From assembly GCA_963781215.1 (NCBI GenBank), contig CAWAFE010000028.1, positions 124,001 through 188,000 of the forward strand: 64,000 nt of DNA, given 5' to 3'. This document shows positions 18,347 through 28,133 of this stretch, in pieces. The DNA is from AP-15 sp963781215 (lineage in GTDB: Bacteria; Pseudomonadota; Alphaproteobacteria; ATCC43930; CGMCC-115725). Position 1 is the stretch's first letter. Each line of letters starts with the position of its first letter. A program made the translations under genes and the position numbers. Under the pieces are notes generated by a model, which worked only from the letters and a program-made list of their open reading frames with translations, was not told the DNA's origin and did not search any database.

Positions 18347-19951
18347 CTAGCGGTCGAGCCAGACGTCCTCGAAGCGCCAGCCGTTGTAGATGCTGTTGGC
18401 CATGATCGTGACGCCCTTGACGTAGGGCTGCCAGCAGGTAGCAGCCAGGTTGTGGAGGATGATCGGCCGGGCGCCGTCCTCCTGCAGCTTCCGGTCGATA
18501 TCCCACACCAGCTTTTTGCGCTTTTCCTGGTCGCCTTCGGCCGATTGCCGGTCGAATTCCTTGTCGAGCGCCGGATTGCAGTAGCCGGTGTAGTTGCGGG
18601 CCGAGCCGCACGCATAGTTCTCGTAGAACTGCTGGTCCGGATCGTCGACGCCGCTGCCGGTGGCGTTGAGGCCGACCACGTAGTCCTTGCGGGTCACCTT
18701 GGCGTGCCAGTTGGCCGTTTCGACAGGGTCGAGCTCGCCGTCGATGTAGATCTCCTTCAATTGGTCGATCAGGATCACGGCTGGGTCGCGGTAGGTGGCG
18801 ACGTTGCGAGTCGCAACCTTGATCGCCAGCCGCTTGTCCGGCCCGTAGCCCAGCTTTTCCATGATCTGGCGCGCGTCCGCACGGTTCTTCTGTACGTCGG
18901 GGCCGTAGCCCGGCAACGTCGCCAGCATCTCCGGCGGCATCCCCCACAGCCCGGTCGGCGGCGGCAGCATGGCGCCGCCGATCTTGCCTTGACCCTCGGT
19001 CAGGATGTCGATGAAGGCCTTGCGGTCCAGGGCCAAAGCCATCGCCCGGCGCAGATCGGCGTTGTCGAAGGGCGGCTTGTCGCGATTGACGATCAGATTA
19101 TCACTGGCGTTGTTGGTCTTCAGCTCGCAGATCGCCTGCGGCGCCTGGTTTTTGACTTCTTTCAGGAGCGGCACCGTCACGACGAAGGGCCAGGTCATGT
19201 CGAGCTTGCCCGATTCAAAGGTGAGAAGGGCGGTCGACCGGTTCGGGATGATCGTGTACTCGATGCCGTCGAGATAGGGCCGGCCCGGCTTCCAGTAATC
19301 GGTGTTGCGGGCGACCTTGATGTACTCGTTCTGCTTGTATTCGACGAATTTGAACGGGCCGGTGCCGATCGGATGGCGCCGCATCTCGGCCGCCGGCACA
19401 TGACAGGGATAGATCGGCGAATAGCCTGAGGCGAGCAGCGCGATCAGCGCCGGCTGCGGCCGCCCGAGATGGAAGACCGCCTCGAAATCGCCGTTGGCGG
19501 CGACCTCCTTGACGTTGTGGTACCAGCCCTTGCGCGGGTTGATGCGCAGCTTGTCCTTCCCGGTGCCGAGCAAGAGATCGAAGGTGCATTTTACATCGGC
19601 GGCGGTGAACGGCTGGCCGTCGTGCCATTTGACCCCTTGGCGCAGCTTGAACGTCAGCTCTGTGCCGTCCTCGCTCGACGACCAGCTCTCCGCCAGATCC
19701 GGCACGATCGAGCCCAGGCTGTTCTGCGGGACGTGCTGGTCGTACATGACAAGATTGTTGAACACGCCCATCATCGGCACCACGGCCGAGTAGGTCGCTT
19801 CCTCATGGATCGACATGCCGGCCGGGCTGTCCCAATGGTGGACCTTGAAGATGCCGCCCTGCTTCTGCGCCAGGGCCGGTCCGGCCGCCGACGCCGCCAG
19901 CGCCAACGCGCCCGACGCCGCGAGAAGACGCAGATTCAGGTTCAATGCCAT
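18347..19951 (-). CDS. Family-5 substrate-binding protein, array copy 1 (permease-proximal)
   Basis: A 534-residue periplasmic receptor (SBP_bac_5, peptide/nickel/opine cluster C). The signal peptide is cleaved after ALAQ, and the mature protein starts KQGGIFKVHHWDSPAG. Family landmarks are MMGVFNNLVMYDQHVPQNS, WHDGQPFTAADVKCT, HPIGTGPFKFVEYKQNEY and YWKPGRPYLDGIEY. It has the six-cysteine pattern shared by copies 1-6, including CGSARNYTGYC. The C-terminal end NGWRFEDVWLDR is the signature of the whole array, with Arg instead of Lys as last residue. It is adjacent to dppB, 57 bases after copy 2. Confidence 0.93.
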   Translation of the reverse strand: MALNLNLRLLAASGALALAASAAGPALAQKQGGIFKVHHWDSPAGMSIHEEATYSAVVPMMGVFNNLVMYDQHVPQNSLGSIVPDLAESWSSSEDGTELTFKLRQGVKWHDGQPFTAADVKCTFDLLLGTGKDKLRINPRKGWYHNVKEVAANGDFEAVFHLGRPQPALIALLASGYSPIYPCHVPAAEMRRHPIGTGPFKFVEYKQNEYIKVARNTDYWKPGRPYLDGIEYTIIPNRSTALLTFESGKLDMTWPFVVTVPLLKEVKNQAPQAICELKTNNASDNLIVNRDKPPFDNADLRRAMALALDRKAFIDILTEGQGKIGGAMLPPPTGLWGMPPEMLATLPGYGPDVQKNRADARQIMEKLGYGPDKRLAIKVATRNVATYRDPAVILIDQLKEIYIDGELDPVETANWHAKVTRKDYVVGLNATGSGVDDPDQQFYENYACGSARNYTGYCNPALDKEFDRQSAEGDQEKRKKLVWDIDRKLQEDGARPIILHNLAATCWQPYVKGVTIMANSIYNGWRFEDVWLDR

Positions 19952-20008
19952 TCTCGTTTCCTCCGTAGCCGCCGGCCGATTAGAGCTTAACGTTAGCTTA
20001 CGTCGGCC

Positions 20009-21601
20009 TCATTTGTCGAGCCAGACGTCTTCCATGCGCCAGCCGTTGTAATTGCCGTTGACCATCATCGTGTGGCCCTTGAAATATGGCTGCCAGCACG
20101 CCGCCGACATCGGATAGAAGAGCGCTGGACGGGCCGCGTCCTCCGCCAGCCTGCGCTCGATTTCCCACACGATCTGTTTGCGCTTAGCCGGGTCGGGCTC
20201 GCTCGATTGCTGGTCGATCAGCTGGTCGACTTCGGCGCTGCAATAGCCGGTGTAGTTTCGCTCGGCGCCGCAGGAGAAGTTCTCGTAGAATTGCTGATCG
20301 GGATCGTCGAGCCCATTCTCGCTGACGGTCAGGCCGACGGTGTAGTCCTTGCGCATGACTGTCGGATACCATTGCGTCGTGTCGATCGCGTTGAGGGTTC
20401 CGTCGATATAGATCTCCTTCAATTGGTCGATAAGCAGCACCGCCGGATCGCGATAAGCCGGGGCGTTGCGCGTCGTCAGGGTCACCGACAGCCGCTTGTC
20501 CGGCCCGTAGCCGAGTTTCTTCACGATCTCACGTGCCTCGGCGCGGTTCTTGGCAACGTCGGAGCCAAAGCCGGGGAGGGTCCGCAAGACCTCGGGCGGC
20601 ATGCCCCAGCTTCCCGCCGGCGGCGGCATCATGGCGCCGCCGATCTCGCCTTGCCCGTCGCTCAGAATGTCGATGAAGGCCCGGCGATCGAGCGCCAGCA
20701 CCATTGCTCGCCGCAGTTCGGCGTTGTCGAAAGGCGGCTTGCTGCGGTTGACGAGCATTTGGCGCGGAATATTCCATGGCACGACCGTGCACTCCGCGTT
20801 CGGCACCTGATCCTTGAGCTGCTTCATCAGCGGGATCGACATGATGCCCTGCCAGGCGCGATCGAACTTGCCGGCCGCGAAGGCCAGGATCGCGGTCGCA
20901 GGAGTGGACATCAACGTGTACTCGATCGCGTCCAGATAAGGCCGCCCCGGCTTCCAGTAATCCGGGTTGCGGGCCACCTTGACCGATTCATTGGGCTTGA
21001 ACGCGACAAATTTGAACGGACCGGTGCCGATCGGATGGCTGCGCATGTCACGCGGCGGGACGTGGCACGGATAGACCGGCGACCAGCCCGAGGCGAGGAG
21101 CGCGATAAACGAAGCCTGCGGCCGCTTCAGACGAAACGTGACCGCATCGTCGCCACTGACGGTCACTTCTTCCAGATTGCGGTACCAGGATTTGCGCGGA
21201 TTGACCCGAAATTTCTCCGCCGCAGTGCCAGTAATCAGATCCCAGGTGCATTTGACGTCTTTGGCGGTGAATGGTTTGCCGTCATGCCATTTCACGCCCT
21301 GCCGCAGTTTGAAGGTCAGCTCCTTTCCGTCCTCGCTCCAAGACCAGCTCGAAGCGAGGTCGGGGACAATCGACTCAAGACTGTTCTGCGGCACGTGCTG
21401 GTCGAACATGACCAGGTTGTTGAAGACCCCCATCATCGGACCGAGTGCTGCAATCGTCGATTCCTCGTGGATCGACATGCTCGCCGGGCTGGTGATCATC
21501 GGCATCCTCAGGACGCCACCCGATTTTTGCGCCGAGGCCGACGCCGCCATCGCGGTCAGAACCGCCGCCGCGGCAAGAAAGAGGTGAAGATGCCGTTTCA
21601 C
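20009..21601 (-). CDS. Family-5 substrate-binding protein, array copy 2
   Basis: A 530-residue paralogue. GTG 21601 was chosen: it is preceded by AGGGGAAAC, lies 14 bases after the stop of copy 3 and opens a normal signal peptide (MKRHLHLFLAAAAVLTAMAA, cleaved at ASAQ). The mature start is KSGGVLRMPMITSPASM. Landmarks are MMGVFNNLVMFDQHVPQNS, DVKCTWDLI, YPCHVPPRDMRSHPIG, CGAERNYTGYC and the array end NGWRMEDVWLDK. The ligand-facing middle (for example GIMSIPLMKQLKDQ and CTVVPWN) differs from its neighbours, suggesting a different ligand preference. Confidence 0.92.
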   Translation of the reverse strand: MKRHLHLFLAAAAVLTAMAASASAQKSGGVLRMPMITSPASMSIHEESTIAALGPMMGVFNNLVMFDQHVPQNSLESIVPDLASSWSWSEDGKELTFKLRQGVKWHDGKPFTAKDVKCTWDLITGTAAEKFRVNPRKSWYRNLEEVTVSGDDAVTFRLKRPQASFIALLASGWSPVYPCHVPPRDMRSHPIGTGPFKFVAFKPNESVKVARNPDYWKPGRPYLDAIEYTLMSTPATAILAFAAGKFDRAWQGIMSIPLMKQLKDQVPNAECTVVPWNIPRQMLVNRSKPPFDNAELRRAMVLALDRRAFIDILSDGQGEIGGAMMPPPAGSWGMPPEVLRTLPGFGSDVAKNRAEAREIVKKLGYGPDKRLSVTLTTRNAPAYRDPAVLLIDQLKEIYIDGTLNAIDTTQWYPTVMRKDYTVGLTVSENGLDDPDQQFYENFSCGAERNYTGYCSAEVDQLIDQQSSEPDPAKRKQIVWEIERRLAEDAARPALFYPMSAACWQPYFKGHTMMVNGNYNGWRMEDVWLDK

Positions 21602-21615
21602 ATCGTTTCCCCTGG

Positions 21616-23217
21616 TTATTTGTCGAGCCAAACGTCTTCCATCCGCCAGCCATTGAACAGGCTGTTCGCCATCTGGGTGAAGCCTTTGACATAGGGCTGC
21701 CGGCAGGTCGCGCCCTTGGCGTAAAAGAGAATGGGTCGGGCGTCGTCCGCCGCCAACTTGCGCTCGATCTCCCAGAGAATCTGTTTGCGGCGAGCGGGAT
21801 CGGCTTCCGCCGATTGCCCGTCAATCAGCTTGTCCACCTCGGGGTTGCAGTAGCCGTCCCAGTTGACGCTCGCCCCGCAGCTGTAGAACAGCTTCAGGAT
21901 CGGGTCGGGGTCGGGACCGCTGGTCTGCAGGTTCAGCGCGACCGCGAAGTCCTTGCGGATGATCTTCGGAAAATATTGCGGCGTATCGACCTCTTCGAGT
22001 TCGCCGTCGATATAGACATGCTTCAACTGATCGATCAACAGCACCGCGGGGTCGCGGTAAAACGGGACGTTGCGCGTGGTCACCTTGATGTCCAGACGCT
22101 TGCCCGGGCCATAGCCGAGCTGCTGCATGATCTGCCGCCCCTCGGCCCGACTCTTCTCCAGATCGGGGCCGTAGCCTGTCAGTTTCGTCACTTCGCCCGG
22201 CGGCATTCCCCACAGCCCGTCGGGCGGCGGCTGCAGCACCCCGCCGATCTTGCCCTCGCCCTGGGCGATCGTGTCAACAAAGGCTTGGCGATCGATGCTG
22301 AGCGCCATCGCGCGCCGGAACTCCGGGTTGTCGAAAGGCGGCTTGTGATAGTTGACGAGCAGGTGCCGATTGATGCCTTCGCCCGAGTTCAACTCGCAGA
22401 CCGCCTGCGGCATCTGGCTCTCAATATTCTTCATCAGCGGGATCGTCAGCCCCGCCAACGGAAAGGTGATGTCCAACTTGCCGGCGATGAAGGCCAAATT
22501 GGCCGTCGCGAGGTCCTTGATGATCGTATATTCGATGCCGTCGAGATAGGGCCGGCCCGGTTTCCAGTAATCCGGGTTGCGCACCACTTTGATGTCCTGG
22601 TTGGGCCGGTATTCGACAAACTTGAAGGGACCTGTGCCGATCGGATGCTGGCGCATCTGGCCCGGTGACACGTGGCACGGATAGATTCCCGAGAAATCGG
22701 CAGCGATCAGCATCGGGAAGGCGGGCTGCGGCCGCTTCAAATGAAAGGTGACCTCCCAATCGCCTTCGGTCGTCACCTCGGCGAGGTTGTAGAATGCAGA
22801 CTTGCCCGGGTTGATTCGCAATTTCTCGGGCGCCAGATCCATCCGCAGATCCCAGGTGCACTTGACGTCCGCGGCGGTAAACGGCTTGCCGTCATGAAAT
22901 TTGACGCCCTGGCGGAGCTGGAAGGTCAGTTCCCTCCCGTCCTCGCTCCATGCCCAACTCGTCGCCAGATCGGGGAGGATAGATTGCAGGCTGTTCTGCG
23001 GCACGTGCTGGTCGAACATGATAAGGTTGTTGAACACACCCATCATCGGTCCTCTCGCGAAGACCGTCGCTTCCTCCATGATCGACAATCCCCCGGGGCT
23101 GTCGGGATCGTAAGTCCGCAGAATCCCGCCGGCCTTCTGGGCGCAGGCCATGTTGCCGCCGGCTATCGAAAAAAGGACCGCGCCCGCCACCGCAGCGGTT
23201 CGAAGCCTGAGTGCCAT
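21616..23217 (-). CDS. Family-5 substrate-binding protein, array copy 3
   Basis: A 533-residue paralogue with a signal peptide (MALRLRTAAVAGAVLFSIAG, cleaved near CAQ) and mature start KAGGILRTYDPDSPGGLSIM. It is the most divergent member near residue 450, where the cysteine loop reads CGASVNWDGYC instead of CGAERNYTGYC, and DPDPILKLFY replaces the usual DDPDQQFYENY. It keeps YPCHVSPGQMRQHPIG, KPGRPYLDGIEYTI and the array end NGWRMEDVWLDK. It lies 42 bases downstream of copy 4. Confidence 0.92.
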   Translation of the reverse strand: MALRLRTAAVAGAVLFSIAGGNMACAQKAGGILRTYDPDSPGGLSIMEEATVFARGPMMGVFNNLIMFDQHVPQNSLQSILPDLATSWAWSEDGRELTFQLRQGVKFHDGKPFTAADVKCTWDLRMDLAPEKLRINPGKSAFYNLAEVTTEGDWEVTFHLKRPQPAFPMLIAADFSGIYPCHVSPGQMRQHPIGTGPFKFVEYRPNQDIKVVRNPDYWKPGRPYLDGIEYTIIKDLATANLAFIAGKLDITFPLAGLTIPLMKNIESQMPQAVCELNSGEGINRHLLVNYHKPPFDNPEFRRAMALSIDRQAFVDTIAQGEGKIGGVLQPPPDGLWGMPPGEVTKLTGYGPDLEKSRAEGRQIMQQLGYGPGKRLDIKVTTRNVPFYRDPAVLLIDQLKHVYIDGELEEVDTPQYFPKIIRKDFAVALNLQTSGPDPDPILKLFYSCGASVNWDGYCNPEVDKLIDGQSAEADPARRKQILWEIERKLAADDARPILFYAKGATCRQPYVKGFTQMANSLFNGWRMEDVWLDK

Positions 23218-23259
23218 TTTCTTGCCTCCCGGTGTTAATCTTTCGTGCTGCCCCCACGA

Positions 23260-24849
23260 TTATTTATCGAGCCACACGTCTTCCATGCGCCAGCCGTTAA
23301 ATCGGCTGTTGGTCATCGTCGTCAGCCCCTTGAGGCGCGGCTGCATGCAGGTGGCAAAACGAGAATACAGCAGCACCGGCCGGGACGCATCCTCCGCCAG
23401 CCTGCGCTCCACCTCCCAGACCAGCTGCCGACGTTTCTGTGGATCTGCCTCCATCGATTGGGCGTCGATCAGCTTGTCGGTCTCGCGGTCGCAATAGCCG
23501 GTCAGGTTGCGCTCCGCGCCGCAGACGTAGTTCTCGTAGAATTTCTGGTCGGGCTCGTCGAGGCCGCCGGTGCTGACGTCGACGCCGAGCTTGTAATCCT
23601 TGCGCATGACGCGCGGGAACCAGTTGGCCGTGTCGACCAGATCGAGCTCGGCATCGATGTAGACCTCGCGCAACTGCGAGATCGCGACGACTGCGGCATC
23701 GCGATAACCCGGGACGTTGCGGGTCGACAGCTTGACCGCCAGCCGGTTCTCCGGTCCGTAGCCGAGCTTGCGCATGATGGCGCGGCCTTCCTCGCGGCTC
23801 GAGGCGACATCGGCGCCGTAACCGGGCAGTGTGTGCAGGACCTCGGGCGTCATGCCCCACACACCATCGGGCGGCGGCAGCAGCGCGCCACCGACCGCAC
23901 CCTGCCCCTGGGCAAGGATGTCGATGAAGGCCTGGCGGTCGAGCGACAGCGCCAGCGCACGCCGCAATTCGTGGTTGTCGAAAGGCGGTACGGCGCGGTT
24001 GATCAGGAGGTCGCGGCTGTTGTTGTCCATGACAACGTCGCACACCGCCTGCGGCGCCTGGCTCTTCACATCCTTCAGCAGCGGGATCGTCGCGAAGGTG
24101 AAGTCGAGCTTGCCGGCGGCGAAGGCCAGGAGCTGCGTCGCCGGGCTGGCGATAATCGTGTACTCGATGCCGTCGAGGTAGGGTCGCCCCGGCTTCCAAT
24201 AATCCGGGTTGCGAGTCACCCGGATACGCTCGTTCGGTTTGTATTCGACGAATTTGAACGGGCCGGTGCCGATCGGGTGCTGACGCATCTGCGCCGTCGA
24301 TACATGACAGGGATAGACCGGCGATTGGCCCGAGGCGAGCAGCGCGATTAGGAAGGGCTGCGGCCTCGCCAGATGGAAGGTGACCTGATGCTCGCCGTTG
24401 GTCGTGATGTTCTCGACGTTGCGATACCACGCCTTACGCGGATTGATGCGGAATTTGTCGGCATCCACCCCGCGCAGCCTGTCCCAGGTGCATTTGACGT
24501 CGGCCGCAGTAAATGGCTTGCCGTCATGCCATTTGACGCCCTGCCGCAGATGAAAGGTCAGCGCCGTCCCGTCCTCGTCCCAGGACCAGTCGGTCGCCAG
24601 ATCCGGCACGATCGAGTTGAGGCTGTTTTGCGGCACGTGCTGGTCGAAGACGACCAGGTTGTTGAATACCCCCATCATCGGAATGCCGGCGGTGATCGTC
24701 GATTCCTCGTGGATCGACATCGACGCCGGGCTGGCGAAATCGAGCATCTGCAGGATGCCGCCCGATTTCTGCGCAAATGCCGGCGAGATCACCGCTGCCG
24801 CCAGCAGCAGCCCGCCCAGCATAGTTGAACGCCAACGCCCTTCCGCCAT
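23260..24849 (-). CDS. Family-5 substrate-binding protein, array copy 4
   Basis: A 529-residue paralogue. Its signal peptide and first about 50 codons are almost base-for-base those of copy 5, part of a 209-base near-identical repeat. The mature start is KSGGILQMLDFASPASMSIH. Downstream it diverges (DRLRGVDADKFRINPRK, FAFAAGKLDFTFATIPLLKD-like region, CGAERNLTGYCDRE). It ends NGWRMEDVWLDK. A hybrid history, with the head exchanged with copy 5 and its own body, is the simplest reading. Confidence 0.92.
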   Translation of the reverse strand: MAEGRWRSTMLGGLLLAAAVISPAFAQKSGGILQMLDFASPASMSIHEESTITAGIPMMGVFNNLVVFDQHVPQNSLNSIVPDLATDWSWDEDGTALTFHLRQGVKWHDGKPFTAADVKCTWDRLRGVDADKFRINPRKAWYRNVENITTNGEHQVTFHLARPQPFLIALLASGQSPVYPCHVSTAQMRQHPIGTGPFKFVEYKPNERIRVTRNPDYWKPGRPYLDGIEYTIIASPATQLLAFAAGKLDFTFATIPLLKDVKSQAPQAVCDVVMDNNSRDLLINRAVPPFDNHELRRALALSLDRQAFIDILAQGQGAVGGALLPPPDGVWGMTPEVLHTLPGYGADVASSREEGRAIMRKLGYGPENRLAVKLSTRNVPGYRDAAVVAISQLREVYIDAELDLVDTANWFPRVMRKDYKLGVDVSTGGLDEPDQKFYENYVCGAERNLTGYCDRETDKLIDAQSMEADPQKRRQLVWEVERRLAEDASRPVLLYSRFATCMQPRLKGLTTMTNSRFNGWRMEDVWLDK

Positions 24850-24906
24850 GTTGCTTCTCCTCCCGTCCGCGTCAGGTCATTTGTCGAGCCAGACGTCCTC
24901 CATGCG
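24698..24906. repeat. 209-bp near-identical direct repeat, copy A
   Basis: It pairs with 26324-26532 at a distance of exactly 1626 bases, with only four visible differences in 209 bases. It spans the end of the copy-5 gene (minus strand), the intergenic ribosome-binding region and the signal-peptide region of copy 4. It is a ready substrate for unequal crossing over or gene conversion within the receptor array. Confidence 0.9.
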
Positions 24907-26475
24907 CCAGCCGTTGAACAGGCTGTTGACCATCAGGGTCAAGCCCTTGACCTGCGGCATCCAGCAGGTGCCGGCGCGGGTGTAGAAGATGATCGGCCGC
25001 GCCACGTCCTGCGCCAGCATCCGCTCGGCCTGCCAGACGAGTTGTCGGCGCTTTTCAACGTTGCCTTCGGCCGATTGCCGGGCGGCGAGACGATCAAATT
25101 CCGGATTGCAGTAGCCGGTGTAGTTGCGCTCGGCACCGCAGACGTAATTTTCGAAGAACATCTGGTCCGGATCATCGAGCGCTGTCTCGGTGATGGCAAG
25201 CCCGACCGTGTAGTCCTTACGGAAGAGCTTCGGAAAATAAACCGCGGTGTCGACGGCGTCGAGCTGACCGTCGATGTAGATGTCCTTAAGTTGGTCGATC
25301 AGGATCACCGCCGGATCGCGATAGCCGGGGATGTTGCGGGTGGTCACCGCGACCTGAAGCCGGTTGTCCGGCCCGTAGCCGAGGTCCTTCATGATTGCGC
25401 GCGCCTCGTCGCGCCGTTTCTGCACGTCCGGGTCGTAGCCCGGCAACGTCGTTAGCATCTCGGCCGGCATGCCCCAGACACCTTCAGGCGGCGGCAGCAT
25501 TGCCCCGCCGAGCACACCCTTACCCTCGGTCAGGATATCGATGAAGGCCCTGCGGTCGAGCGCCAGCGACATCGCCCGACGCAAATCGGGATTATCGAAG
25601 GGCGGCTTGCTGCGGTTGACGATCATTGTCCGGCTGCCGTTGTCGAGCGTGAGATCGCAACTCGCCTGCGGCGCCTGGCGTTGCACATCTTTGAGCAGCG
25701 GGATCGACACCCCGTAAGGAAAGCTCATATCGAACTTGCCCGCGGCAAAGGCCAGCATTTGCGTCGCCGGGTTCGGGATGATCGAATATTCGATGCCGTC
25801 GAGATAGGGCCGGTCCTTCTTCCAGTAGTCCGCATTCTTCGTCAGTTTGATCGATTCGTTGGGCTTGTATTCGACAAATTTGAACGGGCCGGTGCCAATC
25901 GGGTGCTGCCGCATCTGCGCCGGCGAGGCATGGCACGGATAGACCGGCGAGGCGCCGGAGGCGAGCAGCGCCAAGAGCGAAGGCTGCGGCTGCTTCAGCC
26001 GGAAGGTCACCTGGTAATCCCCCTGGACCGTCACTTCGTCGAGATTGCGGTACCAGGATTTGCGCGGGTTGATACGCAGCTTTTCGCTGCTTTTGCCGGC
26101 CAGCATATCCCAGGTGCACTTCACGTCGCGCGCGGTGAACGGCTGACCGTCGTGCCATTTGACGCCCTGGCGCAGCCGGAAGGCGAGAGCTGTGCCGCCG
26201 GCGCTCCACGACCATGATTCGGCCAGCTCCGGTCGGATCGTGTCGAACGTGTTCCGTGGAACCTCCTGGTCGAAGATCACCAGATTGTTGAACACGGCCA
26301 TGGCCGGGGTCACAGCAAAGCGGGTCGATTCCTCGTGGATCGACATCGACGCCGGGCTCGCGAAGTCGGGCATCTGCAGGATGCCGCCCGATTTCTGCGC
26401 AAATGCCGGCGAGATCGCCGCTGCCGCCAGCAGCAGCCCGCCCAGCATAGTTGAACGCCAACGCCCTTCCGCCAT
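24877..26475 (-). CDS. Family-5 substrate-binding protein, array copy 5
   Basis: A 532-residue paralogue with the same signal peptide as copy 4 (one Val/Ala difference; mature start KSGGILQMPDFASPASMSIH). Distinctive features are FAVTPAMAVFNNLVIFDQEV, where the others have MMGVFNNLV and DQHV, and SWSAGGTALAFRL. It keeps KCTWDML, YPCHASPAQMRQHPIG, KKDRPYLDGIEYSI, CGAERNYTGYC and the end NGWRMEDVWLDK. The loop changes near the N-terminal lobe suggest altered ligand contacts. Confidence 0.92.
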   Translation of the reverse strand: MAEGRWRSTMLGGLLLAAAAISPAFAQKSGGILQMPDFASPASMSIHEESTRFAVTPAMAVFNNLVIFDQEVPRNTFDTIRPELAESWSWSAGGTALAFRLRQGVKWHDGQPFTARDVKCTWDMLAGKSSEKLRINPRKSWYRNLDEVTVQGDYQVTFRLKQPQPSLLALLASGASPVYPCHASPAQMRQHPIGTGPFKFVEYKPNESIKLTKNADYWKKDRPYLDGIEYSIIPNPATQMLAFAAGKFDMSFPYGVSIPLLKDVQRQAPQASCDLTLDNGSRTMIVNRSKPPFDNPDLRRAMSLALDRRAFIDILTEGKGVLGGAMLPPPEGVWGMPAEMLTTLPGYDPDVQKRRDEARAIMKDLGYGPDNRLQVAVTTRNIPGYRDPAVILIDQLKDIYIDGQLDAVDTAVYFPKLFRKDYTVGLAITETALDDPDQMFFENYVCGAERNYTGYCNPEFDRLAARQSAEGNVEKRRQLVWQAERMLAQDVARPIIFYTRAGTCWMPQVKGLTLMVNSLFNGWRMEDVWLDK

Positions 26476-26532
26476 GTTGCTTCTCCTCCCGTCCGCGTCA
26501 GGTCATTTGTCGAGCCAGACGTCCTCCATGCG
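26324..26532. repeat. 209-bp near-identical direct repeat, copy B
   Basis: This is the partner of 24698-24906. It covers the end of copy 6, the short spacer with the ribosome binding site and the signal-peptide part of copy 5. Recombination between the two would delete or duplicate exactly one receptor gene in frame. Confidence 0.9.
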
Positions 26533-28101
26533 GTAGCCGTTGTAGATGCTGTTGACCATCGTGGTCAGCCCTTTCACATAGGGCTGCATGCAGGTGCCGC
26601 CGCGCGGGTAGAAGATGATCGGCCGCGCACCCTCCTCGGCCAACCGCCGCTCGATCTCCCAGACCAGCCGCTTGCGCTTTTCCACGTCGGCCTCGGCCGA
26701 TTGCCGGTCGATCAGCTTGTCGACCTCGGCGTTGCAGTAGCCGGTGTAGTTCCGCACCGCACCGCACACGAAGTTTTCGTAGAATTGCTGGTCCGGGTCG
26801 TCGACGCCGCTCTCGGTGCCGTTGATCGCGATCGTGTAGTCCTTGCGGTAGATCTTGGGGAACCAGTTGGGGGTCTCGACCGGCTCGAGCACCGCATCGA
26901 TGTAGATCTCCTTCAGCTGGTCGATCAGGATCACCGCCGGATCGCGGTAGGCTGGGATGTTGCGCGAGGAGAGCGTGACGGAAAGCCGGTTGCCGGGCCC
27001 ATAGCCGAGCTTCTCCATGATCTTTCTGGCTTCGGCGCGGTTCTTGGCGATATCGGGGTCATAGCCCGGCAATGTCGCAAGCATCTCCGGCGGCATCCCC
27101 CACAACCCCTCGGGCGGCGGCAGCATGGTGGCGCCGATGTCGCCCTTGCCTTGCGTGATGATGTCGATAAAGGCCTTGCGGTCGAGGCTGAGCGCCACCG
27201 CCCGGCGCAGCTCGGGGTTGTCGAAGGGCGGCTTGTCCCGGTTCAGGATCAGGTTGCGGCTGACGTTGGTCGCGGTCATCTCGCAGACCGCCTGCGGCGC
27301 CTGACTCTTGACGTCTGCCAGGAGCGGGACCGTCGTGCCGTAGGGCGATGAAATGTCGAATTTGCCGGCGATGAAAGTCAGGTTGCGGGTCGCGATATCC
27401 TTGATGATCGACCACTCGATGGCGTCGAGATAGGGCCGGCCGGGCTTCCAGTAGTCCGGATTTCGCGCGGTGCGGACTACCTCATTGGGTTTGAACTCGA
27501 CGAATTTGAACGGGCCGGTGCCGATCGGACGCCGCCGCATCTCGGCGGGTGGCACATGGCAGGGATAGACTGGCGACCACCCGGACGCCAACAGCGACAG
27601 CAGCGCCGGCTGCGGCCGCTTCAGGTGGAAGATAACCTCATAGTCGCCGCTGGTCGTTACCCGGTCGAGGTTCGAGTACCAGGTCTTGCGCGGGTTGACG
27701 CGGAGCTTTTCGCTGCCGACGCCCATCAAGAGGTCCCAGGTGCATTTGACATCGGCCGCGGTGAAGGGCTTGCCGTCGTGCCATTTGACCCCCTGGCGCA
27801 ACGGGAAGGTCAATTCCTTGCCATCCTCGCTCCACGACCAGCTCGTCGCCAGATCCGGGACGATCGAGGCTGGGCTGTTCTGCGCCACATGCTGGTCGTA
27901 CATGACGAGGTTGTTGAACACGCCCATCATCGGCCGCAGCGCCGCACCCGTCGCTTCTTCGAGCAGCGACATGCTGGCCGGGTTGTCGAAAAACGAGATC
28001 CTCAGCGTGCCGCCGGCTTTTTGCGCGACGGCCACCTGCCCGCAGCACATCATCCCGAACACCGCGCCGGCCACCGCCAAAATCTGCCAGCTCCGCGTCA
28101 T
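26503..28101 (-). CDS. Family-5 substrate-binding protein, array copy 6
   Basis: A 532-residue paralogue starting MTRSWQILAVAGAVFGMMCC at ATG 28101. The open frame continues upstream into copy 7, but only this start gives a signal peptide (cleaved near VAVAQ). The mature start is KAGGTLRISFFDNPASMSL. It shows LLEEATGAALRPMMGVFNNLVMYDQHVAQNS, DVKCTWDLLMG, YPCHVPPAEMRRRPIG, CGAVRNYTGYC and the end YNGYRMEDVWLDK, with Tyr replacing the usual Trp. It lies 32 bases downstream of copy 7. Confidence 0.92.
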   Translation of the reverse strand: MTRSWQILAVAGAVFGMMCCGQVAVAQKAGGTLRISFFDNPASMSLLEEATGAALRPMMGVFNNLVMYDQHVAQNSPASIVPDLATSWSWSEDGKELTFPLRQGVKWHDGKPFTAADVKCTWDLLMGVGSEKLRVNPRKTWYSNLDRVTTSGDYEVIFHLKRPQPALLSLLASGWSPVYPCHVPPAEMRRRPIGTGPFKFVEFKPNEVVRTARNPDYWKPGRPYLDAIEWSIIKDIATRNLTFIAGKFDISSPYGTTVPLLADVKSQAPQAVCEMTATNVSRNLILNRDKPPFDNPELRRAVALSLDRKAFIDIITQGKGDIGATMLPPPEGLWGMPPEMLATLPGYDPDIAKNRAEARKIMEKLGYGPGNRLSVTLSSRNIPAYRDPAVILIDQLKEIYIDAVLEPVETPNWFPKIYRKDYTIAINGTESGVDDPDQQFYENFVCGAVRNYTGYCNAEVDKLIDRQSAEADVEKRKRLVWEIERRLAEEGARPIIFYPRGGTCMQPYVKGLTTMVNSIYNGYRMEDVWLDK

Positions 28102-28133
28102 TGCCGGTCCTCCCTGAATGGCGGGTCCGTGCG

